The notes: generated by a model not told the origin, from the sequence alone. A DNA stretch of 64,000 nucleotides from Burkholderia sp. S171 (GCF_009766085.1 NZ_LMUF01000013.1:1-64000), one strand, 5' to 3'; positions 39,285 to 50,685 are shown, numbered from the stretch's first letter. Made by a program: numbers and translations.

Positions 39285-40433
39285 ATGGATTACACGATGA
39301 AGAAGCTGGCAGCCGCGATGTTGGTCACAGGTCTGTCGGTTGCTGCAACAGCTCAGGCTCAAACCGCTGAAGACGTGAAGGTAGGATTCGCCGGCCCGAT
39401 GACCGGCGCGCAAGCGCACTATGGCAAGGATTTCCAGAACGGCGTGGTGCTCGCGGTTGAAGATTTCAACGCGACCAAGCCCGTGATCGGCGGCAAGCCG
39501 ATTCGCATCGTGCTCGATTCCGCTGATGACCAGGCTGACCCGCGCACGGGCACGACCGTCGCTCAAAAGCTGGTCGACGACAACGTCAAGGGCATGCTCG
39601 GCCACTTCAACTCGGGCACGACGATCCCCGCTTCGCGCATCTACGCGAACGCTGGCATTCCCGAAATCGCGATGGCGACCGCACCGGAATACACGACGCA
39701 GGGTTACAAGACCGCGTTCCGCATGATGACCTCCGATACGCAGCAAGGATCGGTGGCCGGCGACTTCGCAGTGAAGACGTTGAAGATGAAGAAGATTGCG
39801 ATTGTCGATGACCGCACGGCTTATGGCCAGGGTCTCGCCGACCAGTTCGAGAAGGCCGCGAAGGCATCGGGCGCGACGATCGTGGATCGTGAATACGCGA
39901 ACGACAAGGCTGTCGACTTCAAGGCCATCCTGACCAAGATCAAGTCGTTGAATCCGGACCTCGTGTACTACGGCGGCGCCGATTCGCAAGCGGGTCCGAT
40001 GGTCAAGCAAATGAAGACGCTGGGCCTGCGCGCGCCGTTGATGGCGGGCGAAATGGTCAAGACCGACACGTTCCTGAAGATCGCCGGCACTGCGGCTGAC
40101 GGCACGGTGGCATCGCTGGCTGGTCTGCCGCTCGATGAAATGCCGGGTGGCGCGGCTTATGTCGCGAAGTACAAGGCACGGTTTAACGAAGACGTGCAAA
40201 CGTACTCGCCGTACGCGTACGACGGCGCAATGGCCATGTTCGCTGCAATGAAGAGCGCGAACTCGACCGATCCGGCGAAGTATCTGCCGATGCTCGCCAA
40301 GACTGATATGGCAGGCGTGACGTCGAAGCAGCTCGCGTATGACTCGAAGGGCGATTTGAAGAACGGCGGGATCACGCTGTATAAGGTCGTCGACGGCAAG
40401 TGGACGACGCTGCAAAGCGTGGGTGGGAAGTAA
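39285..40433 (+). CDS. Periplasmic binding protein, LIV type
   Basis: This is a 382-residue type I periplasmic binding protein with a signal peptide (MKKLAAAMLVTGLSVAATAQ, cut near AQAQT). The mature start VKVGFAGPMTGAQAHYGKD resembles LivJ/LivK of E. coli more than the other three binding proteins in this window, so a branched-chain amino acid ligand is plausible. The ribosome site CAGGAGAGTT gives ATG 39285. It follows putA by 93 bases on the same strand, but no permease or ATPase genes follow. It must work with components encoded elsewhere. Confidence 0.87.
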   Translation: MDYTMKKLAAAMLVTGLSVAATAQAQTAEDVKVGFAGPMTGAQAHYGKDFQNGVVLAVEDFNATKPVIGGKPIRIVLDSADDQADPRTGTTVAQKLVDDNVKGMLGHFNSGTTIPASRIYANAGIPEIAMATAPEYTTQGYKTAFRMMTSDTQQGSVAGDFAVKTLKMKKIAIVDDRTAYGQGLADQFEKAAKASGATIVDREYANDKAVDFKAILTKIKSLNPDLVYYGGADSQAGPMVKQMKTLGLRAPLMAGEMVKTDTFLKIAGTAADGTVASLAGLPLDEMPGGAAYVAKYKARFNEDVQTYSPYAYDGAMAMFAAMKSANSTDPAKYLPMLAKTDMAGVTSKQLAYDSKGDLKNGGITLYKVVDGKWTTLQSVGGK

Positions 40434-40450
40434 GGTTTTATCGTGCTGTG

Positions 40451-40486
40451 AAAAACCCCGCATGCGTTCGCGCTGCGGGGTTTTTT
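40451..40486. terminator. Bidirectional terminator
   Basis: AAAAACCCCGCA pairs with TGCGGGGTTTTT around an 11-base loop, with an A-run on one side and a T-run on the other. It serves the binding-protein gene on the plus strand and the convergent acyl-CoA ligase gene on the minus strand. Confidence 0.9.
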
Positions 40487-40491
40487 AACGC

Positions 40492-42183
40492 CTAAACGCC
40501 GAAATCCTCTTCCCAGTATTCATTCTCCCGGCGTGTATCGCTGCTTCGCTCCTCTTCTGTTTTCCTTAGTTCTACGCGGCGAATTTTCCCCGAGATGGTT
40601 TTCGGCAATTCATAAAATTCGATGCGTCGAATACGCTTGTACGCGGCCAGTTTCTGCGCGGCGAACTTCAGGATTTCGCCGGCGGTTTCCTTCGTCGGTT
40701 CATGTCCGTTGCGCAACGCGACGAACGCTTTCGGTACCGATAAACGCAACGGGTCCGGACTCGGCACTACCGCCGCTTCGCCCACCGCCGGATGCTCGAT
40801 CAGCACGCTCTCCAGCTCAAACGGACTGATCCGATAATCTGCCGCCTTGAAGACATCGTCGGAGCGGCCTACGTAGGTGAAATAGCCATCGTCGTCGATG
40901 GACGCCACATCGCCCGTTCGATAATGGCCGCCGCGCATCGCGTCCTGCGTCTTCGATGGATCGTCCACGTAGCCGTCCATCAAACCCAGCGGCTTGGGGT
41001 CGAGGATCAGCGCGAGTTCGCCTTCCTGGGCGGCGTTGTCGTCGTGATCGAGCAGCGTGATGCGGTAGCCTGGCAATGGCCTGCCCATCGAGCCAGGCTT
41101 CATCGGCTGGCTTGGCGAATTCGCGATCTGCGCCGTGGTTTCGGTCTGGCCGAAACCATCGCGTAACGTGAGGTTCCAGGCCTTTTTCACGCGCTCGATA
41201 ATCTCCGGATTCAACGGTTCACCGGCACCCACAACCTCGCGCAAGTGCACCTCATACGCCGATAAATCCTCTTGGATCATCATGCGCCAGACGGTCGGCG
41301 GCGCGCACAGCGTGGTGATCGGATGCTTGACGAGCGCGTCCAGCGTGGCCTTCGCGCTGAAGCGCGACGTGTTGTGGATGAACACGGTCGCGCCCGCGTT
41401 CCACGGAGCGAAGACACAACTCCAGGCGTGTTTTGCCCAGCCGGGCGAGCTGATGTTCAGATGGACATCGCCGGGTTTCAGGCCGATCCAGTACATGGTC
41501 GATAAATGTCCCACCGGATAACTCTGATGGCTGTGCAGCACGAGCTTCGGGCGACTCGTCGTGCCGCTCGTGAAGTACAGAAGCAGCGGATCGGTCGCGA
41601 GCGTTCTGCCTTCGGGCTCGAACGAGGGACTTTCGTTGAAGGCATCGGCGAAGTTCAGCCAGCCTTCGGGCAACGCAGCGTTCTGCGGGATAGCGACGGC
41701 GATGCGCGTTTTGGTTTTATCGATGGAATCGAACTTCGCGGTTTCACTCGATGCCACGATCACATGCTTCACTTCACCGCGCGTCATGCGGTCCGCGATG
41801 TCCGCCGGGGTCAGCAACATGGTCGCGGGAATGGTGACGGCGCCGAGTTTCATCGCGGCGAGCATGGTTTCCCAAAGCGCCGGCTGGTTCGGCAGCATCA
41901 GCAAGATCCGGTCGCCTCGCTGGACGCCTTGCTGCCTTAGCCAGTTTGCCAACTGATTCGATCTCGCCGATAACTCCGCAAACGAGAGCTTCGTCTCGTC
42001 CCCGTTTTCCTCGACCACCCACAGCGCTGGCGCAAGGTTGCTGCGCGCGTATTCATCGAACCAGTCGAGTGCCCAGTTGAACTCCGTCAGTTCGGGCCAC
42101 GCGAAGTCTTTGTACGCGGTGGCGTAGTCGTCGCGATGACGTAGCAGAAAGTCTCTTGCTTGCAGAAATGCTTGCGATGCCAT
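40492..42183 (-). CDS. AMP-dependent acyl-CoA synthetase
   Basis: This 563-residue adenylate-forming ligase makes an acyl-CoA from a carboxylic acid, ATP and CoA. The AMP-binding motif YFTSGTTSRPKLVLHSH is near residue 205, DGFGQTETT in the middle, GGHYRTGDVASIDDDGY and YVGRSDDVFKAADYRISP later, and the C-terminal catalytic lysine lies in TISGKIRRVEL. The sequence is of the medium-chain/benzoate-CoA ligase-like branch. The gene follows the thiamine-diphosphate enzyme gene by 84 bases on the same strand, so a shared pathway is likely. The substrate is unknown. Confidence 0.86.
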   Translation of the reverse strand: MASQAFLQARDFLLRHRDDYATAYKDFAWPELTEFNWALDWFDEYARSNLAPALWVVEENGDETKLSFAELSARSNQLANWLRQQGVQRGDRILLMLPNQPALWETMLAAMKLGAVTIPATMLLTPADIADRMTRGEVKHVIVASSETAKFDSIDKTKTRIAVAIPQNAALPEGWLNFADAFNESPSFEPEGRTLATDPLLLYFTSGTTSRPKLVLHSHQSYPVGHLSTMYWIGLKPGDVHLNISSPGWAKHAWSCVFAPWNAGATVFIHNTSRFSAKATLDALVKHPITTLCAPPTVWRMMIQEDLSAYEVHLREVVGAGEPLNPEIIERVKKAWNLTLRDGFGQTETTAQIANSPSQPMKPGSMGRPLPGYRITLLDHDDNAAQEGELALILDPKPLGLMDGYVDDPSKTQDAMRGGHYRTGDVASIDDDGYFTYVGRSDDVFKAADYRISPFELESVLIEHPAVGEAAVVPSPDPLRLSVPKAFVALRNGHEPTKETAGEILKFAAQKLAAYKRIRRIEFYELPKTISGKIRRVELRKTEEERSSDTRRENEYWEEDFGV

Positions 42184-42267
42184 GGTCTTGCGTCTCCTGG
42201 ATTTTGTTCGCTTTTGGCTGAGCCTTGATCTGGCTCTTTTGCGCGGGTCTTTGTGAGACCCGCTTGT

Positions 42268-43974
42268 TCACTTCTGCCGCAACTTCTCGCCCTGCTCCCT
42301 CACTTGATCCAAGGTTGCCGCCGGGGTGCTCGCATCTTGCGGAATCCTGATTTCTATTACTGACGGCAATCCCGTTTTCATCGCGCGCTCGAATGCGGGC
42401 ATGAATTGCGCGGTTGATTCCACAAGTTCTCCATGCGCGCCAAATGAGCGCGCATAGGCCGGGAAGTCGGGGTTCGTCAGCACCGTGCCATGCACGCGGT
42501 TCGGATAGTGGCGTTCCTGATGCATGCGGATCGTGCCGTATTGCTGGTTGTTCACCACCACGAATATCACCGCGAGCTTGTACTGCATCGCCGTGGCCAA
42601 CTCCTGGCTCGACATCAGGAAACATCCGTCGCCCGCAAACGCCACCACTACCCGGTCCGGATACAACGATTTCGCCGCGATGGCTGCGGGAACGCCATAA
42701 CCCATTGCGCCACTTGTCGGCGCAACCTGCGACCTGAAATACCGATACGCATAGTGCCGATGCAACCACGTCGCATAATTTCCCGCGCCGTTCGTCACGA
42801 TGGCATCGGCGGGAAGATGCTCGCTGAGTTGCTCCATGATCTCGCCGAGCTGGACATCGCCGAGCATGGGCCGCGGCTTGCGCCACGCGAGATACGCGTC
42901 ATGTGCCGTTTCAATAGCGCCGCTCCACGGGATGACTGCGGGCGGCTTGAGCGCCACCAGCGCCGACACCATCTCTGGCATACCTGAAACAATCGGCAGA
43001 TCCGCCGAATACACGCGCCCCAGTTCTTCCGCGCCTTGATGCACGTGGATCAGCGTTTGTTTCGTCTTGGGTATGTCGAGCAACGTGTAGCCGCCGGTCG
43101 TCGATTCGCCCATCCGGGGGCCGAGGACCAGGAGCAAATCGGCTTCGCGGATGCGCGCGGCGAGGGCGGGATTGATCCCGAGGCCGACATCGCCGGCATA
43201 GTTCGGGTGGTTGTTGTCCAGCGTGTCCTGGAACCGGAAGGCACAACCGACCGGCAATTGCCAAGCTTCAACGAAACGCGCGAAATCGGCCGTGGCTTCG
43301 GGCGTCCATCCGCTGCCGCCAGCAATGACAAAAGGTTTCTTCGATGCCGCGAGCATCTCGTTCAAACGCGCGATCTGCGCGGGCGCGGGTGACGCTGCCA
43401 CACGCTGATATCGCGGTGCGCCCGGCACGGCTTCGCATGCGTCGCTCAGCACGTCTTCGGGCAACGCGAGCACGACCGGACCTGGCCGGCCGGAGGTCGC
43501 GATATGGAATGCATGGCTCAGATATTCGGGGATACGGCGCGGATCGTCGATTTGCGCGACCCACTTCGCCATCTGTCCGAACATGCGTCGATAGTCGATT
43601 TCCTGGAAGGCCTCGCGGTCCATGTGTTCGCGTGCGCATTGGCCGATCAGCAGGATCATCGGTGTGGAATCCTGGAATGCCGTGTGGACGCCGATCGATG
43701 CATGCGTGGCACCCGGGCCACGCGTAACCAATGCCACACCGGGGCGGCCGGTCAGTTTGCCTACCGCTTCCGCCATGTTTGCCGCTGCAGCTTCGTGGCG
43801 GCACACGATGGTCTGGATGCGGCTGGTTTCATCGTGGAGAGAATCCAGGATGGCGAGGAAGCTTTCGCCAGGAACGCAGAAGACGCGTTCAACGCCGTGC
43901 GTGAGGAGTGCATCGACGACCAGGCGTGCGCCGGTGGTCGGAAGGGCGCTGGAGGACGGGACAGCAGATGTCAT
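42268..43974 (-). CDS. Thiamine-diphosphate enzyme, acetolactate synthase-like
   Basis: This 568-residue enzyme of the acetolactate synthase / benzoylformate decarboxylase superfamily has all three domains. The N-terminal part has GVERVFCVPGESFLAILDSL and the activating glutamate in CRHEAAAANMAEA. The C-terminal cofactor motif runs from GDGCFLM to VVVNNQQYGT. No regulatory subunit gene is nearby, which argues against true acetolactate synthase in branched-chain synthesis. A 2-keto-acid decarboxylase or ligase in a catabolic pathway with the neighbouring acyl-CoA synthetase is possible. I start at ATG 43974 (GGGAG upstream); an earlier in-frame ATG adds 15 basic residues. Confidence 0.83.
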   Translation of the reverse strand: MTSAVPSSSALPTTGARLVVDALLTHGVERVFCVPGESFLAILDSLHDETSRIQTIVCRHEAAAANMAEAVGKLTGRPGVALVTRGPGATHASIGVHTAFQDSTPMILLIGQCAREHMDREAFQEIDYRRMFGQMAKWVAQIDDPRRIPEYLSHAFHIATSGRPGPVVLALPEDVLSDACEAVPGAPRYQRVAASPAPAQIARLNEMLAASKKPFVIAGGSGWTPEATADFARFVEAWQLPVGCAFRFQDTLDNNHPNYAGDVGLGINPALAARIREADLLLVLGPRMGESTTGGYTLLDIPKTKQTLIHVHQGAEELGRVYSADLPIVSGMPEMVSALVALKPPAVIPWSGAIETAHDAYLAWRKPRPMLGDVQLGEIMEQLSEHLPADAIVTNGAGNYATWLHRHYAYRYFRSQVAPTSGAMGYGVPAAIAAKSLYPDRVVVAFAGDGCFLMSSQELATAMQYKLAVIFVVVNNQQYGTIRMHQERHYPNRVHGTVLTNPDFPAYARSFGAHGELVESTAQFMPAFERAMKTGLPSVIEIRIPQDASTPAATLDQVREQGEKLRQK

Positions 43975-44427
43975 GCGATGAAATCTCCCAAAAGGTTTCG
44001 CGCGGACGGCGATGGGCATTGGATTTCATAGCTTACGCTTGCGCGGGGCGCTGGCGCTAGGGAGGGGTTTTGCTGGGTGGTGGCTTAGAGCAGGAAGCGA
44101 ACATCAAGCGAGCGCCGCTGCTGAAACCCGATTGGCCGTCTGTGGTGGGCTGTGTTGCGTTAGCCGATTGGCTAGTTTCGCGGTCATGCACGAATCGATA
44201 CCTTATAGAGCAGCGGTCAAATCAAGCAAAGGGGGCAGGCCGAGCATCACGACGGACGGCTCATTCTGGATATCTGGAACTCTATGCGGCAACGCTGGCC
44301 GCGGTCGTGTTGCGTCCCAACGAGCAATAGCAGAAATCAGCTATGCGAGCGGTCCGGTCCGGCTTAAATGACGAAATGCATATATAGCACTGAGTGCTAT
44401 ACTTCATGAAGAAGAAAAAGGTGGGGT
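43975..44427. other. Intergenic region before the toxin-antitoxin locus
   Basis: No gene is supported in these 453 bases. Overlapping frames around 44012-44371 lack ribosome sites. The last 50 bases turn A/T-rich and carry the operator and -10 box of the toxin-antitoxin pair. Confidence 0.5.
44383..44403 (+). promoter_or_regulatory. Operator and -10 box of the toxin-antitoxin operon
   Basis: TATAGCACT (44383-44391) and AGTGCTATA (44393-44401) form a perfect 9-bp inverted repeat with a one-base centre. TATACT at 44398-44403 overlaps its right arm as a -10 box. The arrangement fits repression of the operon by the HTH antitoxin. Confidence 0.65.
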
Positions 44428-44801
44428 ATGCGGGTTTTCAAGACCAAATGGTTTGCGCGCTGGGCCGATAAGGAGGGAGTGGCCGATGCGGCGCAGCTAG
44501 CTGCTGTCGAGGAAATGAGCCGGGGTCTGATTGATGCAAATTTGGGCGGCCACGTGTTCAAGAAGCGCGTCGGTATCGGCGGACGGGGCAAGCGCAGTGG
44601 ACTACGCACGCTGCTGGCGTTTCGGGTGGGTGAGCGGGCCTTCTTCGTGTTCGGGTTTGCCAAGAACGAGCGGGCCAATGTGAGCGACAAGGGACTGGTG
44701 GCGTTGAAGCTGCTCGGTCGCAGTTGTTGGGCTATGACGCGCGCACGCTGGCTCAGGCGCTGCATGCAGGCGAATTACATGAGGTAGAGCGCGATGAGTG
44801 A
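44428..44801 (+). pseudogene. RelE/HigB-family toxin, frameshifted
   Basis: The first 97 codons encode a toxin of the RelE/HigB superfamily: FKTKWFARWADKEG, GGHVFKKRVGIGGRGKRSG and AFFVFGFAKNERANV are typical of this mRNA-interferase group. After LKLLGR, near 44719, the frame continues as a basic, Trp/Cys-rich tail to a stop at 44787. The expected ending (LLGYDARTLAQALHAGEL and on) is present one frame over and stops at 44801, overlapping the antitoxin start by eight bases as usual for such pairs. One lost base, probably a C giving CGC-CAG, explains this. So the toxin is probably inactive, or there is a sequencing error. The ribosome site AGGTGGGGT is strong. Confidence 0.78.
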
Positions 44802-45099
44802 CAAACTGTTGAAGGCGTTGCACGAAACGGCGCAAGGGTTACACGAGGCTGGAACGATGGACACGGTGACGCTGCGAGAGTTCGATGCGCTGTGCTTGCC
44901 GCCGATCAAGGATTACAGCGCAGCGCAGATCAAGCGACTGCGCCAGCGCAGCAAGGCGAGTCAGGCGGTGTTCGCGGCGTGCCTGAACACCAGCGCATCG
45001 ACAGTGCAGAAATGGGAACAGGGCCAGAAGCGCCCGAATGGGCCGTCGTTGAAGCTGCTTGATCTGGTCGACCGTAAAGGCCTGGAAGCGATGTTTTAA
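44794..45099 (+). CDS. HTH-type antitoxin, HigA-like
   Basis: This 101-residue antitoxin and autorepressor has a C-terminal Xre-type helix-turn-helix (ASQAVFAACLNTSASTVQKWEQGQKRP, with the typical W-E-Q-G). Such proteins bind the partner toxin and the operon operator. The start ATG 44794 overlaps the intact end of the toxin frame, a classic toxin-antitoxin layout with the toxin first. The gene itself shows no damage, so it may persist as a repressor even if the toxin is dead. A 9-bp inverted repeat upstream is its likely operator. Confidence 0.85.
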   Translation: MSDKLLKALHETAQGLHEAGTMDTVTLREFDALCLPPIKDYSAAQIKRLRQRSKASQAVFAACLNTSASTVQKWEQGQKRPNGPSLKLLDLVDRKGLEAMF

Positions 45100-45128
45100 A
45101 GGGCCTTCCCGTCGGGATTATCTCAACC

Positions 45129-46517
<1,389 letters not shown>

Positions 46518-46547
46518 GACTACTCCTGCAAGGGTCGTGCTAAAAAA

Positions 46548-47651
46548 TCAGCGCGCCGGCAACGGTAAACAAACCGCGAGCCAGGCCGGCGGCGTGGGCG
46601 CCAAGCGCAGCGCGATGGGCGCGTAACGCCCGTCAAGCCGCGCCGATAGATGAAACAATTCGGCCGCGTTTTTCGGATCCCACGTGCCCGAATAACCGGG
46701 CAGGCCAGCCTCGCGGCGGGTGGCATCGAAGGGCACGCTCGAATGAACAAATTCGTCGTGCGTGCGCGTGCCGAGCGCGTATGGCGTGAGCCAGTTCAGC
46801 GCGGCGGCGAGGGTCGCGCCCGACTGCGAGCGCTCACCCAGCCAGTTGCGGTTATGACGGCGTGCGGCGAGCGCGGCCGTAACCAGCGGCTGCAGGTCGT
46901 ACGTCACGTAATGCAGCGCGTCGCGCTCAGCGAAATCGACGGTCGAACCGTCCGGCGCGATGTTGTCTCCAATATGCTCCACATACAGACGCTGCGCCGC
47001 GTTAATCAGCTTGCGGTCATCGATAGTGAACGCGCCCATCGAAATCAACTTGATCCGATGACTCTGCCAGTTGTTTCGATACGTACCGGTCAGCGGCCGT
47101 TTCTGCTTGTCGATATCCGCGATATATCCCGTCACCATCTTCGAGATGAACGCGCTCGAGGCATTGCGCGTTTTTACCGGCAATGCGCTCGCGGTCAGGT
47201 CGTAGGCGAGGATCAGCGATTCGAAATTCGTTTCATCGATAGGATTAAAACTCGGCTGATACGTCGTCACCCACGCGAATAAAAACCGGTCGACGAGACG
47301 TAAATACGCTTCGTTGCCGGTCGCGCGCCACGCAAGCGCCGCGTCGCGCATCAATCCAAGATCCTTCTCCGCTTCTTCGCTTTCGTCGCGAATGCCCTGA
47401 TGCGGCAACGTGCCTTCTGTGTGAAGCGTCGCCCGCGCTTTCGGCTGATCGTTCAGCCGCGATTGGACCATCTGCACCAGTGCTTTCACGCCCGGATCGG
47501 CGTTCGTGCGCTCGCTGGTCTGCATCGCAGGCGCAGCGCAAAAATTCATTGCGGCGAACGCGCTCTGTGTAGTCAATGCCGATGCTGCAAGGGCCGCGAT
47601 CATCGCCGGAATACGCCACGTTTTACTCACCATTCGCACCTGTCGCGCCAT
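46548..47651 (-). CDS. Alginate lyase family protein, exported
   Basis: This 367-residue protein has a signal peptide (cut near AFAAMNFCAA) and the alpha/alpha-toroid fold pattern of alginate lyases: YLRLVDRFLFAWVTTYQPSFNPIDETNF, NNWQSHRIKLISMGAF and a long RDALHYVTYDLQPL region. Asn and His in NNWQSHR match positions used for catalysis in the family. The start ATG 47651 follows AGGGAGTTTTGC. It lies between gcvP and sdaA on the same strand, an odd setting for a polysaccharide lyase. The polymer is unknown: alginate or another uronic-acid polymer of the cell envelope is possible, and a structural role cannot be excluded. Confidence 0.78.
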   Translation of the reverse strand: MARQVRMVSKTWRIPAMIAALAASALTTQSAFAAMNFCAAPAMQTSERTNADPGVKALVQMVQSRLNDQPKARATLHTEGTLPHQGIRDESEEAEKDLGLMRDAALAWRATGNEAYLRLVDRFLFAWVTTYQPSFNPIDETNFESLILAYDLTASALPVKTRNASSAFISKMVTGYIADIDKQKRPLTGTYRNNWQSHRIKLISMGAFTIDDRKLINAAQRLYVEHIGDNIAPDGSTVDFAERDALHYVTYDLQPLVTAALAARRHNRNWLGERSQSGATLAAALNWLTPYALGTRTHDEFVHSSVPFDATRREAGLPGYSGTWDPKNAAELFHLSARLDGRYAPIALRLAPTPPAWLAVCLPLPAR

Positions 47652-47757
47652 GCAAAACTCCCTGATTGGCTTGGTCCGGGTGAGATGGTATCTGGTGTTG
47701 CGTGGCTCGGGCAAAACTGTCCGGCTCTCAGGAAAGCCGGACAGTTGAAACGCGCAC

Positions 47758-50685
47758 TTATTCGCCGTATTCCGACAACGGAATGCACGAGCAGAACAGA
47801 TTGCGGTCGCCGTAAGCGTTGTCGGCGCGGCCGACCGGCGGCCAATACTTGCGCGCGATCAACGAAGTCAGCGGATACGCCGCCGTTTCACGGGAATAGG
47901 CGTGGCTCCAGTCATCGGCGACAACAACCGCTGCCGTATGCGGCGCGTTCTTCAGCGGATTGTCCTCGCGATCTGACTTGCCTTCTTCCACCGCGCGAAT
48001 TTCATCGCGAATGGCGATCATTGCATCGATAAACCGATCCAGTTCCTCTTTCGATTCCGATTCCGTCGGCTCGACCATCAACGTGCCCGGCACCGGGAAG
48101 CTCATCGTCGGCGCGTGGAAACCGTAATCGATCAGGCGCTTGGCCACGTCATCGACCGAAATGCCGCTGGTTTCTTTCAACGGCCGCAGATCGAGAATGC
48201 ACTCGTGCGCGACCAGACCACCCGCGCCGCTGTACAGCACGGGGTAATGCGGCGCGAGCCTTTTCGCCACATAGTTCGCCGCGAGGATCGCGCTTTCGGT
48301 GGCGTTCGTGAGGCCTTGCGCGCCCATCATCGCGATATACATCCACGAGATCGGCAGGATGGCGGCCGAGCCATAAGGCGCCGACGATACCGCGCCAATG
48401 CCGGCCACATCGCGTTGATAACCGGTCGACTGCTGGTTCGGCAGGAACTTCGCCAGATGCGCGCCGACAGCAACCGGACCCACGCCCGGTCCGCCGCCGC
48501 CATGCGGAATGCAGAAGGTCTTGTGCAAGTTCAGGTGCGACACATCGCCGCCGAACTGGCCCGGCGCGGTGAGGCCGACCATTGCGTTCATGTTCGCGCC
48601 ATCGACGTAAACCTGACCGCCATGTGCATGCACGATCTCGCAGATCTCGCGCACGTTCACTTCGAACACGCCGTGCGTCGACGGATACGTGATCATGATT
48701 GCCGCCAGATTCGCAGCGTGCTTTTCGGCCTTGGCCTTCAAGTCGGCGATATCGACGTTGCCTTGCTCATCGCACGCAACGACCACGACCTGCATGCCCG
48801 CCATTTGCGCCGATGCCGGGTTCGTCCCATGCGCCGACGATGGAATCAAGCAGATGTTCCGATGCCCTTCGCCACGCGACTCGTGATACGCGTGGATGAT
48901 CAGCAAGCCGGCGTATTCGCCTTGCGAACCGGCGTTCGGTTGCAGCGATACAGCCGCGTAACCGGTACACGCAACCAGCATCTGCTCGAGCTGGTCGATC
49001 ATTGTCCGATAACCAACGGTCTGCTCAGCCGGCGCGAACGGATGGATCTGCGCGAATTCGGGCCACGTCACGGGCAACATTTCCGACGTTGCGTTCAGCT
49101 TCATCGTGCATGAACCGAGCGGGATCATCGTGCGATCGAGCGCGAGATCCTTGTCGGCCAGACTGCGCAGGTAGCGCAGCATTTCATGCTCGGAGTGATG
49201 ACGGTTGAACACCGGATGCGTGAGGTATTCGCTCGTACGTTCGAGGGCTTTCGGCAAGGAGACTTTTGCGTCGGCATCGAGTGCATCGATATCGAACGTT
49301 TCCGTTTTGCCCGCCACTTCGGCGAACAACGCGAAGAGCTTCAGGAGATCATCGCGCGTGGTGGTTTCATCGACGGAAACGCCTACGTGCGTTGCATCAA
49401 TGTGGCGCAGGTTCACGTGCACAGCGGACGCCGCCTGATGCAGCGCCGTGGTATTCGCGCCGCTGACGATGGTGACGGTATCGAAGAAGGTTTCGTTCGC
49501 GAGCGTGTAGCCGAGTTTTTGCACGCCGGCGGCGAAGATCGACGCCACGCGATTCACGCGCAACGCGATGGTCTTCAGGCCCTGCGGCCCGTGATACACG
49601 GCGTACATGCTGGCCATGATCGCGAGCAGCGCCTGCGCCGTACATACATTCGATGTCGCCTTTTCGCGGCGAATATGTTGTTCACGCGTTTGCAGCGCGA
49701 GACGCAACGCGTGCTTGCCTTGGGCATCGACAGTCACGCCGACCAGACGGCCCGGCATTTGCCGTTTGAAGTCATCGCGTACGGCCATGTATGCAGCGTG
49801 CGGACCGCCGAAACCAACCGGCACGCCAAAGCGCTGCGTATTACCAATAGCCACATCCGCGCCCCATTCGCCCGGCGGCGTGAGCAGCGTGAGCGCGAGC
49901 AGATCGGCGGCGGCGATTACGAAACCACCGGCGGCATGAACAGCTTGAGTCAACGCGCGATAGTCGTGCACATCGCCATTCGCGCCCGGGTATTGCAGCA
50001 GCACGCCGAATGCGTTGGCCGTGGCGGCGTCGGCGGCGGGGCCGACTTTCACTTCAATACCCGCTGGTTTTGCACGCGTGCGCACGACTTCGATGGTCTG
50101 CGGCAGCACGTCGTCGGCGATATAAAACAGGTTCGATTTCGGCTTGCCCGCGCGTTGCAGCAGCGTCATGGCTTCGGCGGCGGCGGTGGCTTCGTCGAGC
50201 AATGACGCGTTCGAGATCGCGAGACCCGTCAGGTCGATAATCATCTGCTGGAAGTTGAGCAACGCTTCCAGGCGGCCTTGCGAAATTTCCGGCTGATACG
50301 GCGTGTAAGCCGTGTACCACGCCGGGTTTTCAAGCACGTTGCGCAGGATGACGGCCGGCGTGTGCGTGCCGTAATATCCCTGCCCAATATAGTTTCTGAA
50401 CACCAGGTTCTGATCCGCGAGCTTTCTCAACGAAGCCAGCGCTTCCGCTTCGCTTTTTGGCTGCGTGAACGCGCCGAGCGGCAGCGTTTCGTGGCGACGG
50501 ATAGCTTCGGGAATCACCGCGTCGATGAACGCCGCGCGCGACGCGAAACCGAGCGCGTCGAGCATGGCGTGCTGGTCGGCCGCATCCGGGCCAATGTGCC
50601 GCTGGGCGAACGCATCGTGGCATTCGAGCGCGGCGAGGGACAAGGATGAGCGGTTCATCAGATGGTCCGGGTGTTCGAGCTTCAT
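47758..50685 (-). CDS. gcvP: Glycine dehydrogenase (decarboxylating), P protein GcvP
   Basis: This is the pyridoxal-phosphate subunit of the glycine cleavage system; it decarboxylates glycine and passes aminomethyl to GcvH. The 975-residue protein is the long single-chain form. Lys722 in [18 protein letters not shown] binds the cofactor. The N-terminal half has [20 protein letters not shown] and [19 protein letters not shown]. The ATG at 50685 follows CAGGAATTATC; a second ATG at 50658 is possible. It is third in gcvTHP and under the riboswitch upstream of gcvT. Confidence 0.96.
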   Translation of the reverse strand: MKLEHPDHLMNRSSLSLAALECHDAFAQRHIGPDAADQHAMLDALGFASRAAFIDAVIPEAIRRHETLPLGAFTQPKSEAEALASLRKLADQNLVFRNYIGQGYYGTHTPAVILRNVLENPAWYTAYTPYQPEISQGRLEALLNFQQMIIDLTGLAISNASLLDEATAAAEAMTLLQRAGKPKSNLFYIADDVLPQTIEVVRTRAKPAGIEVKVGPAADAATANAFGVLLQYPGANGDVHDYRALTQAVHAAGGFVIAAADLLALTLLTPPGEWGADVAIGNTQRFGVPVGFGGPHAAYMAVRDDFKRQMPGRLVGVTVDAQGKHALRLALQTREQHIRREKATSNVCTAQALLAIMASMYAVYHGPQGLKTIALRVNRVASIFAAGVQKLGYTLANETFFDTVTIVSGANTTALHQAASAVHVNLRHIDATHVGVSVDETTTRDDLLKLFALFAEVAGKTETFDIDALDADAKVSLPKALERTSEYLTHPVFNRHHSEHEMLRYLRSLADKDLALDRTMIPLGSCTMKLNATSEMLPVTWPEFAQIHPFAPAEQTVGYRTMIDQLEQMLVACTGYAAVSLQPNAGSQGEYAGLLIIHAYHESRGEGHRNICLIPSSAHGTNPASAQMAGMQVVVVACDEQGNVDIADLKAKAEKHAANLAAIMITYPSTHGVFEVNVREICEIVHAHGGQVYVDGANMNAMVGLTAPGQFGGDVSHLNLHKTFCIPHGGGGPGVGPVAVGAHLAKFLPNQQSTGYQRDVAGIGAVSSAPYGSAAILPISWMYIAMMGAQGLTNATESAILAANYVAKRLAPHYPVLYSGAGGLVAHECILDLRPLKETSGISVDDVAKRLIDYGFHAPTMSFPVPGTLMVEPTESESKEELDRFIDAMIAIRDEIRAVEEGKSDREDNPLKNAPHTAAVVVADDWSHAYSRETAAYPLTSLIARKYWPPVGRADNAYGDRNLFCSCIPLSEYGE

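Noticed and set aside
42268..44019. True acetolactate synthase large subunit (ilvB/ilvI)
   Set aside because: No small regulatory subunit gene next to it, and the neighbour is an acyl-CoA ligase; kept as a superfamily member only.
44012..44371. Overlapping frames between the thiamine enzyme and the toxin gene
   Set aside because: No ribosome sites, mixed frames of similar length and no recognisable protein features.
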